Assembly: GCA_946566415.1 (NCBI GenBank)
Contig: CAMNWW010000173.1
Location: 1-5,302, forward strand
Length of the DNA stretch: 5,302 nt
From: an uncultured Lachnospiraceae bacterium
Lineage (GTDB): Bacteria; Bacillota; Clostridia; Lachnospirales; Lachnospiraceae
Reading direction: 5' to 3'
In this document: positions 1 to 5,302 of the stretch, piece after piece
Layout: each line of letters opens with the position of its first letter
Position numbering within the stretch: the first letter of the stretch is position 1
Position numbers and translations under genes: made by a program
The notes under the pieces: generated by a model
What the model was told of the DNA's origin: nothing
Database searches by the model: none
Seen by the model: only the letters and a program-made list of their open reading frames with translations

Positions 1-23
1 GATTCCTGTGTGGTTATATACTA

Positions 24-1523
24 ATGAAAAATGAATATTTAAGGCGTGCCAGATCAAAGTCTATGGCACAGAAGAAAAGAACAATGAAAAAAATGCGCCG
101 CAAACGCGGCGGAAGAGAGGGCGCTTCCTGGGGACGGATCGCAGGGGTGCTTGTAGTCTGCCTGTTTGCCTGCGCATTTCTAAGCAGCGGAGCGGCGGCA
201 AGCGAGAACAGCGAGATCAGCGTGACTTTGAAGGTTGAGGACGTATCCATTGTACAAGGTGAGGAGAAGCCTGTTTTTACGGCGGGAGCCGTATGCCAGG
301 GGAATGCTGCTGTTGTCTTAGACGCGAATACCGGTTTTACGGTCCAGGATCTTGTAGACGAATTGAATCGGGGGATCGGATATACTCTGGAATGTGAAAC
401 GGACGGAAGCAGAGAAGGAAGTTATGTGATCAAGGCGGAGCTTACAAGCCAAATCACTAACCCTTTGAATTTGGACTGGTTCGGGAAGGTGCGTATTGAT
501 ATCCGGGACGGAAAGTTCCAGGTTAAAAATCAATACGGAGAGTGGGATGGAAATAAGTTCAAGCGATGGGACGGAAATTATGTGACAAATGATTTCGTCG
601 TCTACCACGATCATACATATTATTTCGGCAACGATGGAAAGCGTGCTGTCGGCTGGCAGGATATCGGGGGCTTGACCTATTTTTTTAGTAAAAAAGGAAT
701 TATGAAGACCGGCTGGCATGAAGAGAAGGATGGAACGAAGTATTATTTTGGCGAGAACGGCGCGCTCAGCCTTGGATGGGTTACGGTAGAGGGAGAGAAA
801 TACTATTTTGATCCGGAAGGCAAGATGCTGGTCGGAGAGCAGCAGGTAGGCGGAAGAAAGTGTGTGTTCGCTGAAGACGGTAAACTTGTGTCCGCTGAGA
901 ACAGCGTAGATCCAAATAAGCCGATGATCGCGCTTACGTTTGACGACGGGCCCGGGGCGAGAACGAGTGAACTTCTGGACGCCCTGGAGCAGAACAATGC
1001 GCATGCGACCTTCTTTATGCTGGGGCAGAGAGCCGCTCAGTATCCGGATACGGTAAAAAAGATGGCGGAGATCGGATGTGAGATGGGTAATCATACATAT
1101 GACCATGCAAGCCTTGCCAAATTGGATGCAGACGGCGTGAAAAAGCAGGTAAGCGATACGAACGCCGCCATTGTACAGGCGGCGGGGCAGCCGGCGACAG
1201 TTTTGCGCCCAAGTTATGGAGCCATTAATGACACCGTGAAAGAGAATGTTGGAATGCCGATGATTTTGTGGTCTATCGATACTTTGGATTGGAAGACCAG
1301 AGACGCTCAGGCGACTGTTGATAACGTGATGAACAGTGTGAAGGACGGCGATATTGTTCTCATGCATGATATTCATACGCAGACGATTGACGCGGCAATC
1401 GCCCTGATACCGAAACTGACGGCTGCCGGATACCAGCTTGTGACGGTGAGCGAGATGGCGGAGGCGAGAGGATATACATTGGAGAATGGGGCGAAATACG
1501 CAGAATTCTGGCCGGATAACTAA
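24..1523 (+). CDS. Secreted polysaccharide deacetylase (NodB/CE4 family) with N-terminal beta-rich domain and cell-wall-binding-like repeats
   Basis: Likely removes acetyl groups from an N-acetylated cell-surface polysaccharide such as peptidoglycan, outside the membrane. A Lys/Arg-rich N-terminus is followed by a hydrophobic segment at about residues 39-53 and AAAS near 57-60, which reads as a signal peptide or anchor. Residues about 62-190 are a beta-rich region resembling domains of clostridial surface proteins. Five aromatic repeats of about 20 residues start near 199, 219, 240, 260 and 280 (YYF, YFF, YYF, YYF, CVF, with GW pairs), like choline/glucan-binding repeats. The NodB domain covers about 300-480: TFDDGP with D307 and D308, NHTYDH with metal ligands H357 and H361, RPSYG at 395-399, DTLDW with D422, and LMHDIH with H448. 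All catalytic motifs are present, so it should be active. The start is uncertain: no good Shine-Dalgarno precedes 24, the frame is open to the window edge, and ATGs at 63 and 84 would keep the signal peptide. The substrate is inferred from the family. Confidence 0.9.
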   Translation: MKNEYLRRARSKSMAQKKRTMKKMRRKRGGREGASWGRIAGVLVVCLFACAFLSSGAAASENSEISVTLKVEDVSIVQGEEKPVFTAGAVCQGNAAVVLDANTGFTVQDLVDELNRGIGYTLECETDGSREGSYVIKAELTSQITNPLNLDWFGKVRIDIRDGKFQVKNQYGEWDGNKFKRWDGNYVTNDFVVYHDHTYYFGNDGKRAVGWQDIGGLTYFFSKKGIMKTGWHEEKDGTKYYFGENGALSLGWVTVEGEKYYFDPEGKMLVGEQQVGGRKCVFAEDGKLVSAENSVDPNKPMIALTFDDGPGARTSELLDALEQNNAHATFFMLGQRAAQYPDTVKKMAEIGCEMGNHTYDHASLAKLDADGVKKQVSDTNAAIVQAAGQPATVLRPSYGAINDTVKENVGMPMILWSIDTLDWKTRDAQATVDNVMNSVKDGDIVLMHDIHTQTIDAAIALIPKLTAAGYQLVTVSEMAEARGYTLENGAKYAEFWPDN

Positions 1524-1537
1524 AAGGAGGAAACGAC
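1523..1537 (+). promoter_or_regulatory. Strong ribosome binding site of aroE
   Basis: AAGGAGG at 1524-1530 lies 7 bases before the ATG at 1538. It begins right after the deacetylase stop codon (1521-1523), in a 14-base intergenic gap with no room for a terminator or promoter. It fixes the aroE start. Confidence 0.9.
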
Positions 1538-2407
1538 ATGGGATATGAAATAACGGGGCATACTGTACTCACCGGGCTTTTGGGAAGTCCGGTAGCGCAC
1601 AGTATTTCGCCGATGATGCACAATGAAGCTTTCCGGCAGCTTGGGCTGGATTATGTTTACCTGGCGTTTGACGTAGGGACGGACAGACTTGAGGACGCTG
1701 TGGAAGGACTGCGTGCGATGGGAGCACGGGGGTTTAATCTGACCATGCCGGATAAGAATTTGATGTGCACACTGGCGGATAAACTCTCGCCGGCTTCAGA
1801 AATCGGCGGAGCAGTGAACACAATCGTCAACGACGGCGGTGTGCTTACCGGTTATACTACTGACGGAATCGGATTCATGCGTTCGGTTGCAGAGGAAGGC
1901 TGGGATATTATAGGCAAAAAGATGACTCTTCTCGGCGCCGGAGGCGCGGCGGCGGCGATCATGATACAGGCGGCGCTGGATAAAGTGGCGGAAATATCTG
2001 TATTTAATATCAGGGACGATTTCTTTATCCGTGCGGAAGGAATCATAGAAAAGCTGAGGGCGCAGACGAACTGCACTTTGAATTTGTTCGATTTTTCTGA
2101 CATGGCGGCGTTGAAAAAGGAGATCGAAGAAAGCGCGATTTTAGTAAACGGAACCTCGATTGGGATGGCGCCGAACGTGGATCGTTGTATCATAACGGAC
2201 GACAGTGTGTTCCGCAAGGATCTCTATGTATTCGACGTGATTTACAATCCTGAGGAGACGTTATTCCTCAGAAAAGCGCGCTCTGCAGGCTGTGCGGCGG
2301 CAAACGGCCTGAACATGCTCCTCTATCAAGGAGCCGCGTCTTTTGAGTTGTGGACAGGATGCAAGATGCCGGTGGACATCATCAAGGAAAAATATTTTAA
2401 ACGATAG
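1538..2407 (+). CDS. aroE: Shikimate dehydrogenase, YdiB-like (shikimate/quinate dehydrogenase)
   Basis: Cytoplasmic enzyme of the shikimate pathway that reduces 3-dehydroshikimate to shikimate with NAD(P)H. At 289 residues it has the usual length. Substrate-domain motifs are clear: HSISPMMHN at 21-29 with S22 and S24, Tyr39, FNLTMPDK at 66-73 with catalytic Lys73, GAVNT with Asn94, and GYTTDG with catalytic Asp109. The nucleotide-binding loop GAGGAA is at 133-138, followed by FNIRDDFF at 156-163. Near the C-terminus are NGTSIGM, a YNPEET segment and LLYQGAASFELWTG with Gln264. The FN-x-RD-x-FF pattern and Tyr39 resemble E. coli YdiB, which uses NAD or NADP and also quinate, more than classical AroE with its NRT motif. 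Two departures are Thr107 where Asn is usual (GxNTDG), and Ile158 where Arg is usual after Asn157. A biosynthetic role is favoured by the nearby DAHP and DHQ synthase genes; quinate use is possible. Confidence 0.93.
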   Translation: MGYEITGHTVLTGLLGSPVAHSISPMMHNEAFRQLGLDYVYLAFDVGTDRLEDAVEGLRAMGARGFNLTMPDKNLMCTLADKLSPASEIGGAVNTIVNDGGVLTGYTTDGIGFMRSVAEEGWDIIGKKMTLLGAGGAAAAIMIQAALDKVAEISVFNIRDDFFIRAEGIIEKLRAQTNCTLNLFDFSDMAALKKEIEESAILVNGTSIGMAPNVDRCIITDDSVFRKDLYVFDVIYNPEETLFLRKARSAGCAAANGLNMLLYQGAASFELWTGCKMPVDIIKEKYFKR

Positions 2408-2414
2408 GAAAAAG

Positions 2415-3485
2415 ATGGAACTATTATTGAAAGATAATCCTGTTTTGAAGATAGAGGAAAATGGGACATGCAGGATCCTGGATTTTACGCGCCTTCCCTT
2501 TGCCCTGAGAAAAGAGAACGTTACATTTATCGACTTTATCGAGTGGGCGTCGAACCGCACGCTTTCCATAGGGCGGAGCTATGCCAAGGAAATTTTGAAC
2601 ACACTGCGGCTTTCGCAAAGCAATCGATATGCAGTCTGTAAGGCGTGCCGCGGTGTATCTTTGGAGGATGCGTACTGGATCCGTCAGACCGGCGATGAGA
2701 AAGAATGGAGGGAGGTAAATCTGTTTGAAAATCCTCTCTCACTTTTTATAACAGAAATTTCTCTTTCGGGGAGAAATACATATTATAAAGAAAGAACATA
2801 TCTAAATGAAGAGATCCGTACGCCTGAGCTTACCACTCTCGGCGCGGCCGCGAAAGGGTGGATACGCCAGGGAGACGCTCTTTATCTGCACAAAGTAGGG
2901 AAATACGAAGTGCCGGCGGCAACAATTCTGAACGCTGTAGGAATCGAACATATAAAGTACCGGATTTCTACGGAAGAAGAGATCTCATCCTATTTATCGG
3001 ATGAGAGAAAACAGTGGATAGAGGGTGTTGGAGAAACGGTTGTGAATTCCAGAATTTTCACTTCGGAAGAGACAGCCCTGGTTACTTTTGAGGATTTCAG
3101 ATTATTTTGTGCATCTTATGGGCTGAACCCATATGATGAGGCTGTTAAGATAGACCGGAAAGCATATTTAAAAATGCAGATTGCTGATTACCTTTTGAAT
3201 AATAACGATAGACATGAGCAGAACTGGGGATTTTTGATGGAAAACGAAACAGGAAAAATTACAGGATTTTGTCCATTGTTTGACCATGATCATGCATTTT
3301 CTGCTTACCCGGACGTCGTTTCGCAGACAACAGAAAGGGTATGTACTCTTGAAGAAGCAGGGATAGAGGCGCAGAAAGAATTGAAAATGGACCTTAGCGG
3401 AATTGATAAGATGGAGACGCCCCCGTTTTTGACACGGAAACAATGGGAAGAGGTATTGGAACGGAAAGAAAAATTAAATGGTTGA
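2415..3485 (+). CDS. HipA-like protein kinase domain protein, no partner antitoxin visible
   Basis: A 356-residue protein whose second half carries the kinase signature of the HipA/CtkA-like family. A loop TLGAAAKGW at about 141-149 resembles the Gly-rich nucleotide loop and is followed by LYLHK with candidate ATP-binding Lys160. NNNDRHEQNWGFL at 262-274 is the catalytic loop with Asp265 and Asn270, and PLFDHDHAF around 287-294 supplies metal-binding Asp290. The N-terminal 130 residues contain a segment with SLEDAYWIR and NLFENPLS that I associate from memory with HipA-domain proteins of gut Firmicutes; its role is unknown. The ATG at 2415 is chosen because AGGA at 2406-2409 sits 5 bases upstream and overlaps the aroE stop; a TTG start at 2343 would overlap aroE by 65 bases. 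No HipB-like helix-turn-helix gene flanks it, so a classical toxin-antitoxin role is not supported. The target is unknown. Its later part is AT-richer than aroE (22 of 60 GC at 3181-3240 versus 42 of 60 at 1921-1980). Confidence 0.8.
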   Translation: MELLLKDNPVLKIEENGTCRILDFTRLPFALRKENVTFIDFIEWASNRTLSIGRSYAKEILNTLRLSQSNRYAVCKACRGVSLEDAYWIRQTGDEKEWREVNLFENPLSLFITEISLSGRNTYYKERTYLNEEIRTPELTTLGAAAKGWIRQGDALYLHKVGKYEVPAATILNAVGIEHIKYRISTEEEISSYLSDERKQWIEGVGETVVNSRIFTSEETALVTFEDFRLFCASYGLNPYDEAVKIDRKAYLKMQIADYLLNNNDRHEQNWGFLMENETGKITGFCPLFDHDHAFSAYPDVVSQTTERVCTLEEAGIEAQKELKMDLSGIDKMETPPFLTRKQWEEVLERKEKLNG

Positions 3486-3510
3486 CAAATCTAAAAGGGT
3501 TGTGTATGAT
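3482..3510 (+). promoter_or_regulatory. Sigma-A promoter of the aroF-aroB operon
   Basis: A consensus -35 box TTGACA (3482-3487) and a near-consensus -10 box TATGAT (3505-3510) are separated by exactly 17 bases. Transcription should start near 3516-3518, before the T-box leader. The -35 box overlaps the TGA stop of the kinase gene (3483-3485), so there is no spare intergenic DNA upstream. Confidence 0.9.
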
Positions 3511-3540
3511 ATTTTTAAGTTTTTTCCATTATTAAATACG

Positions 3541-3825
3541 TTGAAAAGAAGTAGTAAGTATGGCTGCCTGGCACAGAGAGTCCTTAGAAGGTGCGATAAG
3601 GATGCAGTAAGTCATAGTGAATTCCTCTTGGAGTAGAGTGCTGAACATGATTTTATCAGATCAGTAGGCATATCCGGCAGCAGCCGTTATCTGCAAGGGT
3701 ATAACCGCATGGCGGCGTACCTGGCGAGGCGGTGACCGCGAGGTCATTGTGAATTGAGGTGGAACCACGAAGTATAGAATACTCTCGTCCTCTGTATATA
3801 CAGAAGACGGGAGTTTTTATTATTA
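3541..3825 (+). promoter_or_regulatory. T-box riboswitch (tRNA-sensing leader), probable Phe specifier UUC
   Basis: This leader RNA binds a tRNA and lets transcription continue when the tRNA is uncharged. Stem I has AGTA at 3553-3556 on the left of the specifier loop, an AGAGAG bulge at 3575-3580, and a distal hairpin TCCTTA/TAAGGA (3581-3586 with 3596-3601) around a GGTG-containing loop. The right side reads GTGAA then TTC at 3622-3624, the position of the specifier, giving Phe. The region 3683-3710 contains CCGTTAT/ATAACCG, typical of Stem III. In the antiterminator, GAGG (3756-3759) pairs with CCTC (3789-3792), ACGA (3767-3770) pairs with TCGT (3785-3788), and the bulge is TGGAACC (3760-3766), the conserved T-box sequence. 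The antiterminator shares bases with the terminator left arm, so the two exclude each other. It should control aroF and aroB. The amino acid call is less certain than the T-box call itself, because the bulge base does not match the usual tRNA-Phe discriminator. Confidence 0.95.
3781..3820 (+). terminator. Intrinsic terminator of the T-box leader
   Basis: ACTCTCGTC (3781-3789) pairs with GACGGGAGT (3806-3814), with one T-G wobble. After a C-A mismatch, TCTGT (3791-3795) pairs with ACAGA (3800-3804) around an ATAT loop. A T run follows at 3814-3818. It forms when the tRNA is charged and the antiterminator is not stabilised, stopping transcription before aroF. Confidence 0.93.
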
Positions 3826-3911
3826 GGAAACCCCTCACGCAATGGCGTTCGGGATACCTGAATGGAACCGCCGTCCGGCGGAGGAGATAAGAGTAGGAAA
3901 GGGTGCAGAAT
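3826..3911 (+). promoter_or_regulatory. Post-terminator leader and aroF ribosome binding region with GC-rich hairpin
   Basis: This stretch lies between the T-box terminator and aroF. CCGCC (3868-3872) and GGCGG (3877-3881) form a short hairpin with a GTCC loop. It is followed by a strong purine motif GGAGGAG (3880-3886) that is too far from any aroF start to serve it. The likely aroF Shine-Dalgarno is AAGG at 3899-3902, 9 bases before the ATG at 3912. No further control element is recognised. Confidence 0.55.
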
Positions 3912-4925
3912 ATGATTATAGTATTAAAACCAAGAACCAGTGAGGAAAATGTCCGGCGTGTGGAGAATCTTGTGCGCTCAAAAGGATTGGAGGTGCACAC
4001 AGTCATCGGGGAAGATTTAACGATTATCGGCTGTATCGGCGATACGGTGCGGATCGACCCGAGACTGTTTGAGGTGGACAAAAGTGTGGAGAAAGTCATG
4101 CATGTCCAGGAACCGTATAAGCTGGTGAACCGTGCTTTTCACCCGGAGGATACCATCATAGACGTATCCGGGGTGAAAGTTGGAGGCGGACATATGGCGC
4201 TTATAGCAGGACCTTGCTCTGTAGAAAGTGAGGAACAGGTCGTCGCTATTGCCAGGGAGGTCAAAGCGTACGGCGCGAATATGCTTCGAGGCGGCGCTTT
4301 TAAACCTCGGACCAGCCCATATTCGTTCCAGGGGATGGGGCTGTCCGGTCTTGATATTCTCTGTAAAGCCAGAGAGGCGACAGGGCTTCCTATTGTGACA
4401 GAGTTGATGTCTGCGGACTATCTGGACATTTTTGATGAGAAGGTAGACCTGATTCAGATTGGAGCGCGGAATATGCAGAATTTTGACCTGCTTAAACAAC
4501 TGGGAAAAACCAAACGCCCTATTCTGCTGAAGCGTGGACTGAACGCGACATACGAGGAATGGATGATGTCCGCGGAATACATTATGGCTTCCGGCAATCA
4601 GAATGTAATTCTATGCGAAAGAGGAGTTCGGACGTTTGAGAGCTATACCAGGAATACCCTGGACTTGCAGGCCATTCCTGTTGTGCGGCGTCTCAGTCAT
4701 CTGCCGGTTGTTGTAGATCCAAGCCATGCGGGAGGAAAATGGTGGCTGGTGGACTCTATGGCGAAAGCGTCTGTAGCGGCAGGGGCAGACGGTCTGATGA
4801 TTGAAGTGCACAATAATCCAGAATGCGCTCTTTGCGACGGAGGGCAGTCCCTCAAACCTGAAAAATACGGAAAACTTCTGGGAGAATTACGGCAGATCGC
4901 AAAGGTGATCGGAAAGGAAATGTAA
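3912..4925 (+). CDS. aroF: 3-deoxy-7-phosphoheptulonate (DAHP) synthase, type I-beta with N-terminal regulatory domain
   Basis: Condenses phosphoenolpyruvate with erythrose 4-phosphate to DAHP, the first committed step of aromatic amino acid synthesis, in the cytoplasm. The protein has 337 residues. An N-terminal ferredoxin-like domain at about 1-65 (starting MIIVLKPRT) is known in this subfamily to mediate feedback inhibition by Tyr or Phe. The catalytic barrel shows GPCSVES with Cys102, RGGAFKPRTSPYSF, IGARNMQNF, LLKRG, DPSHAGG with His272, IEVH with Glu298, and CDGGQSL with Asp309. Cys, His, Glu and Asp are the metal ligands, and their numbers match those I recall for the Thermotoga maritima enzyme, which supports ATG 3912 rather than the in-frame GTG at 3903. 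Control is probably double: the upstream T-box senses tRNA charging, and the N-terminal domain senses the end product. The next gene, aroB, starts directly after the stop. Confidence 0.96.
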   Translation: MIIVLKPRTSEENVRRVENLVRSKGLEVHTVIGEDLTIIGCIGDTVRIDPRLFEVDKSVEKVMHVQEPYKLVNRAFHPEDTIIDVSGVKVGGGHMALIAGPCSVESEEQVVAIAREVKAYGANMLRGGAFKPRTSPYSFQGMGLSGLDILCKAREATGLPIVTELMSADYLDIFDEKVDLIQIGARNMQNFDLLKQLGKTKRPILLKRGLNATYEEWMMSAEYIMASGNQNVILCERGVRTFESYTRNTLDLQAIPVVRRLSHLPVVVDPSHAGGKWWLVDSMAKASVAAGADGLMIEVHNNPECALCDGGQSLKPEKYGKLLGELRQIAKVIGKEM

Positions 4926-5302
4926 ATGTATATATATGTGGATTTAAAAGAGCATGGGTATCCTATTTATATAGAAAGAGGAGTTCTGGGAAAGGCGGAT
5001 GAAAAAATAAAAGAAGTATATTCGGGGAAGCGAATTTTTATCATATCAGATGACAATGTGTTTTCTTATTATGGAGAACAACTGAGAAGGACTCTATCCC
5101 AGGAATATATGTGTTCAGAGATCGTGATACCTCATGGGGAACCATCGAAAAGTTTCGATACGCTCCCGGAAGTATATGCCGCCCTGCTGAAGGAGAGGAT
5201 TACAAGGACGGATCTGATTGTAGCGCTGGGAGGCGGTGTTGTCGGCGACTTGGCAGGATTTGCGGCGGCAACGATCCTGCGCGGAGTTCCTTTCGTGCAG
5301 AT
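4926..5302 (+). CDS. aroB: 3-dehydroquinate synthase, N-terminal part (cut by window end)
   Basis: Converts DAHP to 3-dehydroquinate, the step after DAHP synthase, using NAD and a divalent metal. Only the first 125 codons lie in the window; the full protein is normally about 350-360 residues. Visible motifs are PHGEPSKSF at 69-77, RTDLIVALGGGVVGDLAGF at 94-112 with the Gly-rich NAD-binding loop, and ATILRGVPFVQ at 115-125, all typical of the family. The ATG directly follows the aroF stop (4923-4925), and AAAGGA at 4913-4918 inside the end of aroF provides a ribosome binding site 7 bases upstream. This implies translational coupling and control by the same T-box. The start of the gene is noticeably AT-rich. 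The metal-ligand residues lie beyond the window edge and cannot be checked. Confidence 0.96.
   Translation, partial: MYIYVDLKEHGYPIYIERGVLGKADEKIKEVYSGKRIFIISDDNVFSYYGEQLRRTLSQEYMCSEIVIPHGEPSKSFDTLPEVYAALLKERITRTDLIVALGGGVVGDLAGFAAATILRGVPFVQ

Noticed and set aside
318..1376. Long open frame of 352 codons on the minus strand
   Set aside because: It lies wholly opposite the deacetylase, whose motifs are unmistakable, and its translation shows no recognisable domain. It is a shadow frame.
2343..2414. Upstream TTG start for the kinase gene
   Set aside because: It would overlap aroE by 65 bases without a suitable ribosome binding site, whereas ATG 2415 has AGGA at the right distance.
2415..3485. 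Type II HipBA toxin-antitoxin module
   Set aside because: No small helix-turn-helix gene lies next to the kinase; both neighbours are identified as aroE and the aroF leader.
3560..3610. Sixteen-codon ORF that could be a leader peptide of an attenuator
   Set aside because: It lies inside Stem I of the T-box, has no good ribosome binding site and no run of Phe, Tyr or Trp codons. The T-box explains the region.
3903..3911. GTG start for DAHP synthase three codons before ATG 3912
   Set aside because: The family normally begins MIIVLKP. ATG 3912 also puts the metal ligands at 102, 272, 298 and 309 as in the Thermotoga enzyme, and spacing from AAGG fits better.
3842..3943. Thirty-three-codon ORF overlapping the start of aroF in another frame
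   Set aside because: The only upstream AGGA is about 13 bases away, and the peptide has no recognisable features. It is probably chance.
1..5302. CRISPR array, insertion sequence, tRNA or rRNA genes
   Set aside because: No regularly spaced repeats, transposase motifs, terminal inverted repeats or tRNA-like cloverleaf sequences were seen on either strand.

Overview
The window looks like a chromosomal piece of an anaerobic Firmicute of the class Clostridia, most likely Lachnospiraceae. This is inferred from strong AAGGAGG-type ribosome binding sites, a T-box riboswitch, a 337-residue type I-beta DAHP synthase, a YdiB-like shikimate dehydrogenase and a secreted deacetylase with a choline-binding-like repeat array. 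No species can be assigned from sequence alone. All genes lie on the plus strand.

Left part (about 1-3485): three closely spaced genes. The first is a large exported NodB-family polysaccharide deacetylase with an N-terminal beta-rich domain and five roughly 20-residue aromatic repeats. Fourteen bases later comes shikimate dehydrogenase (aroE/ydiB type), and 7 bases after that a HipA-like protein kinase of unknown target with no HipB-type antitoxin visible. No terminator separates the three, so they may be co-transcribed.

Middle (3482-3911): a near-perfect sigma-A promoter (TTGACA, 17 bp, TATGAT) begins inside the kinase stop region. It drives a long leader that holds a complete T-box riboswitch: Stem I with distal GGUG loop and AG bulge, specifier loop with a probable UUC (Phe) specifier, antiterminator with UGGA/ACC bulge, and an intrinsic terminator. 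A short post-terminator leader with a GC-rich hairpin follows.

Right part (3912-5302): DAHP synthase (aroF type), whose metal ligands fall at the same residue numbers I recall for the Thermotoga maritima enzyme. It is followed directly by the first 125 codons of 3-dehydroquinate synthase (aroB), cut by the window edge.

Together, the promoter and T-box start an aromatic amino acid biosynthesis operon (DAHP synthase, then DHQ synthase, presumably more genes beyond the edge) controlled by tRNA charging. aroE sits upstream under different control. The most interesting points are the HipA-like kinase between shikimate genes and next to a tRNA-sensing switch, and a conflict inside the T-box between a Phe specifier and a UGGA bulge that does not match the usual A73 discriminator of tRNA-Phe.
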